From the NCBI RefSeq assembly GCF_000718085.1, contig NZ_JOEC01000004.1:62001-126000 (forward strand): a stretch of DNA of 64,000 bases, written 5' to 3'. The notes under the pieces were generated by a model, which was not told where the DNA came from, made no database searches, and saw only the letters and a list, made by a program, of their open reading frames with translations. Positions 25,480 to 33,913 of this stretch are shown one piece after another. Numbering within the stretch: the first letter of the stretch is position 1; every line of letters starts with the position of its first letter. The position numbers were made by a program, and so were the translations under genes. The stretch is from Mycetocola saprophilus. Its GTDB lineage: Bacteria > Actinomycetota > Actinomycetes > Actinomycetales > Microbacteriaceae.

Positions 25480-25782
25480 ATGACCGTCCGCCACTTTGTC
25501 ACCTGGAAGCTCGCCGCCGAGGACGCCGCTACGCGCGCCGCAGACGCCGAGGGTATCCGCACCAACCTGGAAGCCCTCGTGGGCGTTGTACCGGGCCTGC
25601 GTGCCCTGAGCGTGCACGCTAACAGCCTGTACCCGGAGAACAACTGGGACATCATCCTCGAATCCGAGCTGGACGATGCCGAGGCTCTCGCCGCCTACCA
25701 GGTCCACCCCGAGCACCTCAAGGTGGTCGAGTACGTCAAGCCCCGCGTCACCGAGCGCGCCTCGATCGACTTCGCGGTCTAA
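25480..25782 (+). CDS. Dabb-family (stress-responsive alpha/beta barrel) protein
   Basis: This is a 100-residue dimeric ferredoxin-like fold protein. The first strand MTVRHFVTWKL and the end of the fold (AYQVHPEHLKVVEYVKPRV) are the Dabb signature. AAGGAGAATC lies directly before the ATG, a strong ribosome site that excludes the upstream frame extension. Function in such single-domain proteins is generally unassigned. Confidence 0.9.
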   Translation: MTVRHFVTWKLAAEDAATRAADAEGIRTNLEALVGVVPGLRALSVHANSLYPENNWDIILESELDDAEALAAYQVHPEHLKVVEYVKPRVTERASIDFAV

Positions 25783-25789
25783 CCCGCGG

Positions 25790-25838
25790 ATACGACATCG
25801 GCCCGAACACACCAAGTGTGTTCGGGCCGATGTCGTAT
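25790..25838. terminator. 23-bp perfect hairpin terminator
   Basis: A 23-bp perfect stem with a 3-base loop starts 8 bases after the Dabb stop. It is the longest perfect palindrome seen in the window and lies in the convergent gap before rbsK. Confidence 0.85.
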
Positions 25839-25908
25839 CGAGTCGAAGACCAGCGACCGCCGAGTCGTTGCCGAGGGCAGCAGTATCGGATCGCCGATTT
25901 GGGTCGCG

Positions 25909-26874
25909 CTAGGCGGCGCGTGCCGTATGAGCCTCCGCGCCGAAGGCTTCGAGAGCCGCCGCGGTCGGGTAGGAGACCTGTGCTCCGGCCCCGCGCGCCG
26001 CGAACGCACCGACCAATGCACCGAGTCGGGTTGCCTCGATCAGTGTGGCGCCGCCGGCCAGGGCGTGCGCCAGGGCACCGGTAAAGGCGTCTCCGCAGCC
26101 CGTGGTATCCACCGCATCCACGACATATGCCGGAATCGGCATGACCTGTTCGCTGGCTGCAGCGGTGGCATCAAGGACCAGCGCACCCGCGCGTCCCAGG
26201 GTGATCACGCAGCGCGAAATTCCCAGCGCACCCAGCGCCTCAAGCGCGTGCGCGCCGGCGATGGGGGCCTCGGGATCGATGCCGATCAGCCCGGCCAGCT
26301 CATGCTCGTTGAGCACCAGCAGATCGGTCAGTTCCAAGAGCTCGGGCTCCAGCTCGCGCAGCGGCGAGGGGTTCAGCACCACCTGCACGTCGTGAGCTCG
26401 TGCCCGTCGGGCGGCGGCCAGCACGGTTTCCGGGGAAACCTCCAGAGCCAGTGTCAGTACCTCCGCCTCATCCCACAGGGCATCCGGGACCGCGTCCACA
26501 TGGGTCGCCGCAAGCTGCGCGTTGGCACCCGGCGCGATGATGATGTTGTTTTCGCCCTCGGCATCCACGGCGATCAGGGCGGCGCCGGTCGCGCAGTCGG
26601 CGATCCGCTCGACCTGGGTGGTATCCACCCCGAACGCATTCGCCGACGAGAGCACCCGGTCGGCAAACTCATCATCGCCCACCGCGCCGACCAGGCTCAC
26701 GGTGCCGCCCAGCAGGGCGGCCGCCGCGGCCTGATTGGATGACTTGCCCCCGGGAGAAAAGCGCAGCTCGTTTCCGGTCACGGTCTCGCCGGGTCCGGGC
26801 AGACGCGGGGTCTGCACCGAGAGATCCAGGTTGAGTGAGCCGACAACGATGATGGTCCCGGGGGAGGGGGTCAT
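25909..26874 (-). CDS. rbsK: Ribokinase
   Basis: This 321-residue PfkB-family kinase phosphorylates ribose to ribose-5-phosphate. GGKSSNQAAAAALLGG is the substrate-binding GGKgaNQA motif and DTTGCGDAFTGA contains the catalytic aspartate in a GCGD variant of the usual GAGD anion hole. It follows the MFS gene by 34 bases on the same strand, so it is the second gene of a nucleoside/ribose catabolic operon. Ribose would be released by the nearby nucleoside hydrolase. Confidence 0.93.
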   Translation of the reverse strand: MTPSPGTIIVVGSLNLDLSVQTPRLPGPGETVTGNELRFSPGGKSSNQAAAAALLGGTVSLVGAVGDDEFADRVLSSANAFGVDTTQVERIADCATGAALIAVDAEGENNIIIAPGANAQLAATHVDAVPDALWDEAEVLTLALEVSPETVLAAARRARAHDVQVVLNPSPLRELEPELLELTDLLVLNEHELAGLIGIDPEAPIAGAHALEALGALGISRCVITLGRAGALVLDATAAASEQVMPIPAYVVDAVDTTGCGDAFTGALAHALAGGATLIEATRLGALVGAFAARGAGAQVSYPTAAALEAFGAEAHTARAA

Positions 26875-26908
26875 AACTATTCCTTGGGGTTGGGGATGCC
26901 AGCGCGGG

Positions 26909-28336
26909 CTAGCGGGAGATTTCGGCGTTGGTCGGGCGGGGAATCAGGCTCGACATGAGCAGTGCGCCCACCAGCAGGATCGCCCCGGCCACCATGGCCG
27001 CCTGGTAACCGGCCGCGGTTCCGCCGCCGGAGAAAGCGGTCTGGACCGCGTAGATCACCGCGAACGAGACGCCCGCGCCGAGATTGATCGCACCGGTGTT
27101 CAGACCCGGAAGCGAGCCCGGGGCCTCCTTGGGGGAGAGCACCACGCCCAGGCCGTTGATCATGATGTTGCCGATACCGGCGTAGCTGATGCCGATCGCA
27201 ATCGAGAGCAGCAGGATGATCACGCGGATGTCGCTGCCGACGGTGAAGACCATCGCCACGATGCCCAGCACCGTGAGGCTCAGCCCGATGCGCAGCATGC
27301 GCAGGTAGCCGAAGCTTGCGGCCAGGCGGCCCGAAACCGGACCCATCAGCAGGCCCGCGAGGGCGTAGGGGGTCAGCGTCCACCAGGCCACCTCGCCGGC
27401 GCCGAGGCCGAGGCCGACCTCGGTGTCCTGGGCGAGCGCGGGCAGGATGCCGTTCATCACGGCGAAGACACCGGCGAGGGTCAGCAGCGAGGTGCTGGCC
27501 AGCGCCCAGGTGGAGCGGTGCTTGAGTTGAGCGGGGGCCACCAGCGGGTGGGCACTGCGGTTCTCCAGACGCCAGAACAGCCAGAAGGACACGGCGGTCA
27601 CCACGGCGAGGATGGCCACGAGTGCCCAGTTGGCGGCGGCCAGGTTGCCAATTTCGTTGATCATGATCAGCGCGGCACCCACCGAGATGACCAGCAGGGC
27701 CGAGCCCCACCAGTCCATCTTGCCGGCGGTTCCGCCGAGGCTCTCGGGGGCCATGAAGCGGACGAAGATCGCGGCGAGTAGGGCGACGGCACCCATGACC
27801 CAGAAGATCGAGGCGAAGCCGAAGTTGCCGGCGAGCCAGCCACCGGCCAGCGCGTCCACGCCGGCGATACCACCGTTGACGGCGGTCACCACACCCAGCA
27901 GGGTGCCGTACTTCTTGGGTTCGGTCACCTGGGAGCGCAGCATCAGCAGGCACATCGGGACCACGGGTCCCGAGGCTCCCTGAATGACGCGGCCGATCAG
28001 CAGCATCGGGATGTTGGTGGCCAGGGCTGCGATCACGCAGCCCAGTGCCATCACGATGAGCATCGAGACCAGAACCTTGCGGCGGCCGATCAGGTCGCCC
28101 AGGCGCGGGAGGAACAGGGTGGTCAGCGCGGCCGAGGTGAAGAAGGCGGTCTGGGTCAGCGCGACCTGTGCGCCGGTGGCCCCGAGCTCATGCTCGATGG
28201 TGACCAGGGCGGGGCTGAGCATGCTGGCGTTGAGCTGGAACGCAAAACACGAGGCCAGCAGCGCGACCATGAGCGCGGTGACGCTCGCGGCCTGGGGCGC
28301 GAGGGCGGTGCCTCGGCTGGTGAGGGGAGTACTCAT
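26909..28336 (-). CDS. MFS transporter, putative nucleoside/ribose permease
   Basis: This is a 475-residue major facilitator of the 14-TM DHA2-like size class. LFLPRLGDLIGRRKVLVSML is the loop 2-3 signature and SGPVVPMCLLMLRSQV lies further on. Substrate assignment to nucleosides or ribose is inferred solely from the operon with rbsK, the divergent LacI regulator and the shared operator. The ATG at 28336 is chosen; an in-frame GTG 12 bases upstream is possible because neither has a clear ribosome site. Confidence 0.88.
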   Translation of the reverse strand: MSTPLTSRGTALAPQAASVTALMVALLASCFAFQLNASMLSPALVTIEHELGATGAQVALTQTAFFTSAALTTLFLPRLGDLIGRRKVLVSMLIVMALGCVIAALATNIPMLLIGRVIQGASGPVVPMCLLMLRSQVTEPKKYGTLLGVVTAVNGGIAGVDALAGGWLAGNFGFASIFWVMGAVALLAAIFVRFMAPESLGGTAGKMDWWGSALLVISVGAALIMINEIGNLAAANWALVAILAVVTAVSFWLFWRLENRSAHPLVAPAQLKHRSTWALASTSLLTLAGVFAVMNGILPALAQDTEVGLGLGAGEVAWWTLTPYALAGLLMGPVSGRLAASFGYLRMLRIGLSLTVLGIVAMVFTVGSDIRVIILLLSIAIGISYAGIGNIMINGLGVVLSPKEAPGSLPGLNTGAINLGAGVSFAVIYAVQTAFSGGGTAAGYQAAMVAGAILLVGALLMSSLIPRPTNAEISR

Positions 28337-28463
28337 CGGATAGTCCACTTCGTTGTGAGGTTAGACCCTACGCGAGATTCGCGTGCGGGCCCGAGGTTTG
28401 GGGAGTTGAGGTGTGGATTGCGCGACCCCGCGGGGAACGAAATGGACTCGTTTTCCGCATGTT

Positions 28464-28479
28464 TGCGTAATCGTTTACA
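28464..28479. promoter_or_regulatory. LacI-type operator between permease and regulator genes
   Basis: TGCGTAATCGTTTACA contains the perfect palindrome GTAA-T/A-CG-type core typical of LacI proteins (GTAAWCGWTTAC). It lies in the divergent promoter region of the permease-rbsK operon and the LacI gene. The same site recurs at 30611-30626 with two symmetric substitutions. Confidence 0.8.
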
Positions 28480-28577
28480 CAGAGAATACCCCACAACATC
28501 CACTTCGGCAACGCGGGATTCCTTCGGGGGTTGCCGATAGGCTGGGAATTCTCCAATTTCCAGCGAAAGGGTCCGGG

Positions 28578-29576
28578 ATGAGTGCGGAAGTTCGCCTGCA
28601 GGACGTCGCCGATGCGGCGGGCGTCTCAATCGCGACCGCCTCCCGCGCCCTGGCGGGCAAGGATCGGGTCTCTCGGAAGACCCAGACGCTGGTCAAGCGC
28701 ACCGCCGAACGCCTCGGATACCAGGTCAATGCGGCCGCCCGCGCGCTGCGCGAGGGCAGCAATCGCACCATCGGCATGATCATCCCCGTGGTGGGTAACC
28801 CGTTCTATGCGCAGGTGGTGCACGCGGTTGAGGCCGAGCTTCAGGAGCAGGATCTGGAGCTGATCATCGCCGACTCCCACGGCGAGATTGAGCGCGAGGC
28901 GAGGCGGCTCGACCTGCTGCTGGGTGGCCGGGTTGAGGGCGTGATCGTGGTGCCCTCGGATGCGCAGGGGTCCAGCGAGGCGCTGATTAAGACCGCCGCC
29001 CGGATTCCGCTGGTGCAGCTGGACCGCCGGGTCGAGGGTCTGGCCAGCGACTTTATCGGGGTGGATAACGACCGCGGCATCGACCTGGTGATCGCCCATC
29101 TGCGCGAGCAGGGGGTGCGCTCGATCGTCTATATCGGTGCCAATGACAACACCTCGGTGGGGCGCGAGCGCCGGTTGGCGTTTGCCCGCGCATCCGCGGG
29201 GCTCGACGTGCACGAGCCCATTTTTGGAAACTTCTCCCGCGAGTACGGACTCGAGGCCGGGGCTGCGCTGGTGGCCCGGGGTGAGCTCCCGGATGCGATC
29301 GTCTGCGGTGACGACCTGATCGCGGTGGGGGTGCTCGGGGCGCTGCGCGCGGCGGGCAAGCGGGTGCCGCGCGACACCCTGCTCACCGGATTCGATGACA
29401 CCCTGCTGGCCGAGATCACCGACCCGCCGCTCACCTCGGTGGTGCAGCCGATCGCCGCGCTGGCCCGTGAGGCCATTCGCGCGCTGGTGCTGCGCACCGA
29501 GGATCGGGATGCCCCGACCTTCTACAGCCGGATCGCCCCGCAGCTCGTGGTGCGCGAGTCCACCAGTCGCCCGTAA
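28578..29576 (+). CDS. LacI-family transcriptional regulator
   Basis: This is a 332-residue repressor. The N-terminal domain VRLQDVADAAGVSIATASRA is the LacI helix-turn-helix and hinge start; the rest is a periplasmic-binding-protein fold (TIGMIIPVVGNPFYAQVV; LLTGFDDTLLAEITDPPLTS). The downstream ATG at 28578 fits the family N-terminus; the longer frame is not credible. Two matching palindromes at its own divergent promoter and before the nucleoside hydrolase gene define its likely regulon. Confidence 0.93.
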   Translation: MSAEVRLQDVADAAGVSIATASRALAGKDRVSRKTQTLVKRTAERLGYQVNAAARALREGSNRTIGMIIPVVGNPFYAQVVHAVEAELQEQDLELIIADSHGEIEREARRLDLLLGGRVEGVIVVPSDAQGSSEALIKTAARIPLVQLDRRVEGLASDFIGVDNDRGIDLVIAHLREQGVRSIVYIGANDNTSVGRERRLAFARASAGLDVHEPIFGNFSREYGLEAGAALVARGELPDAIVCGDDLIAVGVLGALRAAGKRVPRDTLLTGFDDTLLAEITDPPLTSVVQPIAALAREAIRALVLRTEDRDAPTFYSRIAPQLVVRESTSRP

Positions 29577-29595
29577 CCCGCGTACGTAGTTACGA

Positions 29596-29625
29596 CTGTG
29601 GCCCGCGGAATTCCGCGGGCCACAG
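29596..29625. terminator. 15-bp perfect palindromic terminator
   Basis: A 30-bp perfect palindrome (arms CTGTGGCCCGCGGAA) lies between the convergent LacI and nucleoside hydrolase genes, so it can stop transcription from both sides. Confidence 0.8.
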
Positions 29626-29637
29626 CCGTTTTCGGGA

Positions 29638-30573
29638 CTACTTCAGGGTTGCGACGGCGCCCTCAACCAGGCTCCAGAACCGGTCCACGTCGAGGTCGAT
29701 CGCCACGTGGGCGTTCTTCTCGCGCTTGAGCATGTCGTGCAGGTCCACGCAGGTCGCCCCGGCGGTCTCGGTGCCCACCAGCTCGACATCCACGCGGGTG
29801 TGCACGGTGGTGGCGACGGCTGCATCGATGACCAGGGCCACGGCCACCGGGTCGTGCAGGGGGCCATCGGGCATGCCCTCGACATCGTTGTAGGAGTTGC
29901 AGAAGAACTCCAGCAGCTCGGCACCGAAGACGCCGGTCTCGTTGCCGAGGTTGCGGATGCGGCTGCGCACATCCTGGGTGATCAGGGCCTGGTGGGTGAT
30001 GTTCAGGCCGACCATGGTGAAGTCGATGCCCGACTTCAGCACCACATCTACGGCCTCGGGGTCGGCCCAGGCGTTGAACTCGGCGTAGGCGGCACCGCAG
30101 TTACCGCGGCCGGTCGAGCCACCCATCCAGACGATCCGCTCGATCCGCTCCAGCAGCTCGGGGTAGGTGCGCACAAAGTGGGCGATATTGGTGAGCGGAC
30201 CAGTGGGGATCAGGGTGATCTTCTCCTCCGAGGCGCGCACGGTGTCGGCGATCAGCTCGATGGCCGAGCGCTCATCCAGCGGCACGGTCACCTCGGGCAG
30301 CACGGGGCCGCCGAGGGCGTTCTCGCCGTGAATCCAGGTGCCGGGGGTGAGCTTGCGCTCGAGCGGCTCGGCCGCGCCGGCGGCGATCGGCACGCCGGTG
30401 ATGCCGGCGACGGTGCAGGCGACGCGCGCGTTGTGGGTGGTGTGCTCGAGGTAGCCGTTACCGCTGACGGTCGTGATGGCCTTCAGATCGAGTGCGGGGT
30501 TCCCCGCGGCGAGCCAGATCGCGAACACATCGTCGTGGCCGGGGTCGCAGTCCAGGATGACCGGAATTGGCAT
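29638..30573 (-). CDS. Inosine/uridine-preferring nucleoside hydrolase
   Basis: This 311-residue enzyme hydrolyses the N-glycosidic bond of nucleosides, giving a base and ribose. The calcium-binding signature CDPGHDDVFAIWLA lies at residues 8-21 and the active-site GLNITHQALIT further on. GGAGAG lies 5 bases before the ATG at 30573, which excludes the frame extension. A LacI-type operator lies 38 bases upstream. Together with the permease and ribokinase it completes a short ribonucleoside catabolic route. Confidence 0.94.
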   Translation of the reverse strand: MPIPVILDCDPGHDDVFAIWLAAGNPALDLKAITTVSGNGYLEHTTHNARVACTVAGITGVPIAAGAAEPLERKLTPGTWIHGENALGGPVLPEVTVPLDERSAIELIADTVRASEEKITLIPTGPLTNIAHFVRTYPELLERIERIVWMGGSTGRGNCGAAYAEFNAWADPEAVDVVLKSGIDFTMVGLNITHQALITQDVRSRIRNLGNETGVFGAELLEFFCNSYNDVEGMPDGPLHDPVAVALVIDAAVATTVHTRVDVELVGTETAGATCVDLHDMLKREKNAHVAIDLDVDRFWSLVEGAVATLK

Positions 30574-30610
30574 TTTTCTCTCCATTGATCGGGGGCCAGA
30601 AGCCAAGCTA

Positions 30611-30626
30611 TGCGTAAACGATTACA
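30611..30626. promoter_or_regulatory. LacI-type operator of nucleoside hydrolase gene
   Basis: TGCGTAAACGATTACA matches the site at 28464-28479 except for two symmetric positions and keeps the GTAAACGATTAC palindrome. It sits just before the hydrolase gene. Confidence 0.8.
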
Positions 30627-30671
30627 TACATTTCATGACGGGTCAAGTTCCTCGGCCCGGGATAAAACAAA

Positions 30672-30700
30672 CGCCCCGGTTTCGAATCGAAGCCGGGGCG
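30672..30700 (-). terminator. Hairpin downstream of histidine kinase gene
   Basis: CGCCCCGGTTTCG pairs with CGAAGCCGGGGCG (one G-T pair) across three bases and is followed on the minus strand by a T-rich run. It lies 170 bases after the kinase stop, beyond the tandem repeat. Confidence 0.65.
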
Positions 30701-30740
30701 AATCTGGGTGGGAATGCTTAGTGGCCGGAGCCGGTGACCC

Positions 30741-30890
30741 GTGGCGTGGTGCTGTGTGATGGGGTGGCCTAGCGACCGGACTCGGTGGCCCTTGGGGTGG
30801 TGCTGTGTGATGGGGTGGCCTAGCGACCGGACTCGGTGGCCCTTGGGGTGGTGCTGTGTGATGGGGTGGCCTAGCGACCGGACTCCGTGG
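30741..30890. repeat. 51-bp tandem repeat carrying copies of kinase 3' end
   Basis: CCTAGCGACCGGACT recurs at 30768, 30819 and 30870, an exact 51-bp period; a diverged partial unit precedes 30768. The rightmost copy is the true end of the histidine kinase gene. Each copy repeats its last codons (ESGR) and the TAG stop, and 51 bp is 17 codons, so all copies are in the kinase frame. Confidence 0.92.
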
Positions 30891-32013
30891 GCAGCGTGAT
30901 GTCCAGGCAGAAGCCGTCGCTCACCAGGCGGGCACTCACGTCGCCGCCGTGAGCCTTGACGATGCCGCGCACGATGGCGAGGCCGAGGCCCGCGCCGCCC
31001 TGGGTTCCGGCGGGTTCGGCGGTGCGGGCGGCGTCGCCGCGCCAGCCCACGTCGAACATGCGACCCAGGTCCTCGGTCGAGACGCCGCTGCCGTGATCGA
31101 GGATGCTGAGCACCAGGTGTCCGTCCTCGAGCGTGGTGGCCGACACCAGGATTTCCGAGTGGTCGGGGGCGTGCCGGATGCCGTTGGCCAGCAGGTTGCC
31201 GATCGCCCGGGTCAGTTCGCGGGGATCCCCCCAGAGCGTGTGCCCCTCGACCCCGCGCTGCTCGATCCGGATGCCGCGGGCGGCGGCCACGTGCTGCACA
31301 TCGGAGACCGCATCGGAGACCAGGTCGAGCAGGTCCACCAGTTCGCGGCGCAGATCCAGGGTGCCCGATTCGATCCGGGCCAGGGCGAAGAGGTCGTCCA
31401 CCATCAGGCCCATCGCGTCGACCCGCTCGCGGATCTGGCGGCTGTACTCGACCGGACGATCGGCCACTCCCGCCTCCATCGCCTCGGCCAGCGCCCGGAT
31501 CCCGGCCATCGGGGTGCGCAGGTCGTGGGAGATCCAGACAAAAAACTCGCGGCGGGCGGCGTCCAGCCGGGTGATTTCGGCGCGGGCATCGGCGAGCTTA
31601 CGTGAGGTATCGGCGAGTTCCTCGGAGAGCGCGGCGAACTCACGCCAGCCGGGTTTTTCGGGATCCACCACGTGCCCGTCGGCGATCCGCCGGGTCGAAT
31701 CCAGGAGGTGTCCGGTGGAGCGGCGCACCACCCGGGTGGTCATCAGCCAGGCGGCCGCCATGCTCATCAGCGCGGCGACGCCGAGCAGCCATGCGAGCAC
31801 CGTGAGGTCGTGCTCGGAGAACAGCATCTCGATCAGCACCACGATCGTGGACGCGGCCACGGCGACCACCGCGGCCCCGGTCACGATCACAAACTGGGAG
31901 GCGATCGATCCGCGTCGGTTGAGGTGGAGCGCGCCCCAGGCCAGCAGCGAGACCGCCGCGGTGCACGCGGCCGTGGTGAACACGATCAGGCACAGGTCGG
32001 AAACGCTCAGCAT
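30871..32013 (-). CDS. Sensor histidine kinase
   Basis: This is a 380-residue membrane sensor kinase. Three hydrophobic segments fill residues 5-94 with no sizeable extracellular domain, followed by a short HAMP-like linker. The phospho-acceptor is H163 in WISHDLRTPMAGIRALAEAM; NLLANGIRHAP (N box), DHGSGV and GGAGLGLAIVRGIVKAHGG (G boxes) are intact. It follows its response regulator gene by 52 bases. ATG at 32013 is chosen by fit to the first membrane segment. Its 3' end is tandemly repeated. Confidence 0.9.
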   Translation of the reverse strand: MLSVSDLCLIVFTTAACTAAVSLLAWGALHLNRRGSIASQFVIVTGAAVVAVAASTIVVLIEMLFSEHDLTVLAWLLGVAALMSMAAAWLMTTRVVRRSTGHLLDSTRRIADGHVVDPEKPGWREFAALSEELADTSRKLADARAEITRLDAARREFFVWISHDLRTPMAGIRALAEAMEAGVADRPVEYSRQIRERVDAMGLMVDDLFALARIESGTLDLRRELVDLLDLVSDAVSDVQHVAAARGIRIEQRGVEGHTLWGDPRELTRAIGNLLANGIRHAPDHSEILVSATTLEDGHLVLSILDHGSGVSTEDLGRMFDVGWRGDAARTAEPAGTQGGAGLGLAIVRGIVKAHGGDVSARLVSDGFCLDITLPTESGR

Positions 32014-32065
32014 GCGGGCTCGATCCGCTGAAATCCGGCCTGCGGGGTACCGGAGAGGGAGCGGG

Positions 32066-32758
32066 CTAGCATGACGCCTCCACAAAGAAACGGTATCCGG
32101 CACCCCACACGGTTTTCAGGTGGCAGGGGAAGCGCGGGTCGGGTTCGATCTTTTCGCGCAGGCGGCGCACGTGCACGGTCACCGTGGAGGGATCGCCAAA
32201 GCCCCAGCCCCACACCTCGCGCAGCAGCTCATCGCGACCGATATCGCGGCCGGGATTGGCCAGCAGATAGAGGAAGAGTTCGTATTCGCGGGCGGTCAGC
32301 GTGATCTCACGCTCATGCGCCCAGGCCCGACGGTGTACCGGGTCGATGCGGAAGTCGCCGTGCACGATCATCGCCGAGGCCCCCACGGTGGCGCGCCGAC
32401 GCAGTAGCGCCTCGGCGCGCAGCTGAAGTTCGCGCAGCGAGAACGGCTTGGCCACGTAGTCGTCGGCCCCGTGTTCCAGGCCCTCGATACGCTGGTCCAC
32501 CGCCGAGAGGGCGGTGAGCATCATGATCGGGACGTCCGAGTAACCGCGCACCTCGCGGCACAGCTCATCGCCGCTCTTACCGGGAAGCATGCGGTCCACG
32601 ATCAGCAGATCGGGGATGCGCTCACGTACCGCGGCGGCCGCGGTGGTCCCGTCGCCATACTCGGACAGGTCGAGTCCGGCGGCGCGCAGGAAATCGGCGA
32701 CCACCGTTCGTACGGTTGGGTCGTCCTCAATCAGCATCACACGCGGTTTCGATTCCAC
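32066..32758 (-). CDS. OmpR-family response regulator
   Basis: This 230-residue regulator pairs with the kinase downstream. The receiver has acidic EDD at residues 11-13, the phospho-acceptor D55 (LLIVDRMLPG) and K104 (YVAKPF). The OmpR winged helix covers residues about 130-228 (LTAREYELFLYLL, STVTVHVRRLREKI, VWGAGYRF). It is divergent from a DM13 lipoprotein-DoxX gene pair, which are plausible targets. Confidence 0.94.
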   Translation of the reverse strand: MESKPRVMLIEDDPTVRTVVADFLRAAGLDLSEYGDGTTAAAAVRERIPDLLIVDRMLPGKSGDELCREVRGYSDVPIMMLTALSAVDQRIEGLEHGADDYVAKPFSLRELQLRAEALLRRRATVGASAMIVHGDFRIDPVHRRAWAHEREITLTAREYELFLYLLANPGRDIGRDELLREVWGWGFGDPSTVTVHVRRLREKIEPDPRFPCHLKTVWGAGYRFFVEASC

Positions 32759-32912
32759 AGGTCCGAGACTAACCCGGGGATCCCGCGCGAACGCTGAATT
32801 CTTACGGGAATGAAATTTGCGGTTACGGCCCTGTTATATCCGCTCCGGGGGCGGTGTTGAATTGATTGGCTGTTGATCACGCAAGTTGTTCACCATCGAA
32901 AGGACCCACATC

Positions 32913-33359
32913 ATGCGCATCAAGACCGTTCTCGTCACCGCAGCAGCAGCCATCGCCCTCACCGCGGGCCTGAGCGCATGTAGCTCGCCCTCCTCCGATA
33001 CCGGGTCGGGCAAGCCCGCCGCCTCGCACTCGGCCGAGGCCACGACCCCCGCCGCCGCGAGCCTCAGCGGAACCTTCGGCGGACTCAACGACAAGAAGGT
33101 GGCCGGCACCGCCAAGATCGACGGCGACACCCTGACCCTGTCCGGCTTCTCCTCCGATGAGGGCCCCGACCTGCACCTCTACCTGACCAACGGCACCGAC
33201 GAGGCAGCGGTGACCGCGGGAACCACGCTGGGCGCGGTCAAGTTTGATGCCGCCTCGCAGACCTTCAAGCTCGACGGCGTCAAGGTCGGCGACTTCAAGT
33301 ACGTCGTGGTGCACTGCGACAAGGCCCTGGCGGTCTTCGGCACCGCGCCCCTGGCCTAG
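32913..33359 (+). CDS. DM13-domain lipoprotein
   Basis: This 148-residue secreted protein has a signal peptide and lipobox LSAC with cysteine 23. After a Ser/Ala/Thr-rich linker, residues about 50-148 form a DM13 domain (LSGTFGGLNDKKVAGTAKI; EGPDLHLYLTNG; YVVVHCDKALAVFGTAPL), a fold thought to carry redox groups via a near-invariant cysteine, here in the VHCDK stretch. ATG at 32913 is chosen because the mature start then fits the signal peptide. It leads a pair with a DoxX protein. Confidence 0.9.
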   Translation: MRIKTVLVTAAAAIALTAGLSACSSPSSDTGSGKPAASHSAEATTPAAASLSGTFGGLNDKKVAGTAKIDGDTLTLSGFSSDEGPDLHLYLTNGTDEAAVTAGTTLGAVKFDAASQTFKLDGVKVGDFKYVVVHCDKALAVFGTAPLA

Positions 33360-33371
33360 GCGGTGGGATCG

Positions 33372-33833
33372 GTGACCGCCGTGTTTCCCCAACGTCTCGC
33401 GGCGGTCGCCGCCTCCGTGGCCCGGGTCGTGCTCGGTATTCTCTGGCTGGGTGAGGGCATCACCAAGTACCGCGCCGGGTTCGGCCAGGCCGACATCCTG
33501 CTGGTGGTGGGAAGCACCACCAAAAACCCGCGGGTGCCCGAATTCTATAAATTCTTCACCGAGCATATTCTCGGTCCGGGGTCGGGATTCTTCGGAATTC
33601 TGATGCCCGCCCTGGAACTCGGTCTGGGCATCCTGCTGATCCTGGGGGTGCTTCCGCGCTGGATCGCGGCGGCCGGCAGCGCGCTGCTGGTCTCCTACTG
33701 GCTCGCCGATCAGCTGATCGCCCAGTATCCGATCATGATCCTGCTGGCGATCCCGGTGATCGCCTGGCCGCTGGCCGCCGGAAACCTCTCGCTACCCGCG
33801 CTGCGGCGGCGGTGGAGGAAGACCCGGGGCTAG
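33372..33833 (+). CDS. DoxX-family membrane protein
   Basis: This is a 153-residue protein with about four membrane segments (VARVVLGILWLGEGITKY; ALELGLGILLILGVLPRWIAA; IMILLAIPVIAWPLAAG). DoxX-like proteins often act with thiol or quinone redox partners. GGTGGG lies 4 bases before the GTG at 33372, preferred to a GTG 9 bases earlier. It follows the DM13 lipoprotein gene by 12 bases and is probably co-transcribed with it. Confidence 0.87.
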   Translation: MTAVFPQRLAAVAASVARVVLGILWLGEGITKYRAGFGQADILLVVGSTTKNPRVPEFYKFFTEHILGPGSGFFGILMPALELGLGILLILGVLPRWIAAAGSALLVSYWLADQLIAQYPIMILLAIPVIAWPLAAGNLSLPALRRRWRKTRG

Positions 33834-33860
33834 CTGGGTCCGTACCATCCCCAGGAAAAC

Positions 33861-33898
33861 ACGAAGGCCCGTTCCGCATCTGTGGAACGGGCCTTCGT
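33861..33898. terminator. 15-bp perfect terminator hairpin
   Basis: ACGAAGGCCCGTTCC and its exact complement flank an 8-base loop between the convergent DoxX and aspS genes. Confidence 0.82.
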
Positions 33899-33913
33899 CT
33901 GAGTCAGCGAGGG

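Noticed and set aside
30741..30890. The 51-bp repeats as a CRISPR-like array.
   Set aside because: They are continuous tandem copies with no unique spacers, and they carry the end of the kinase gene.
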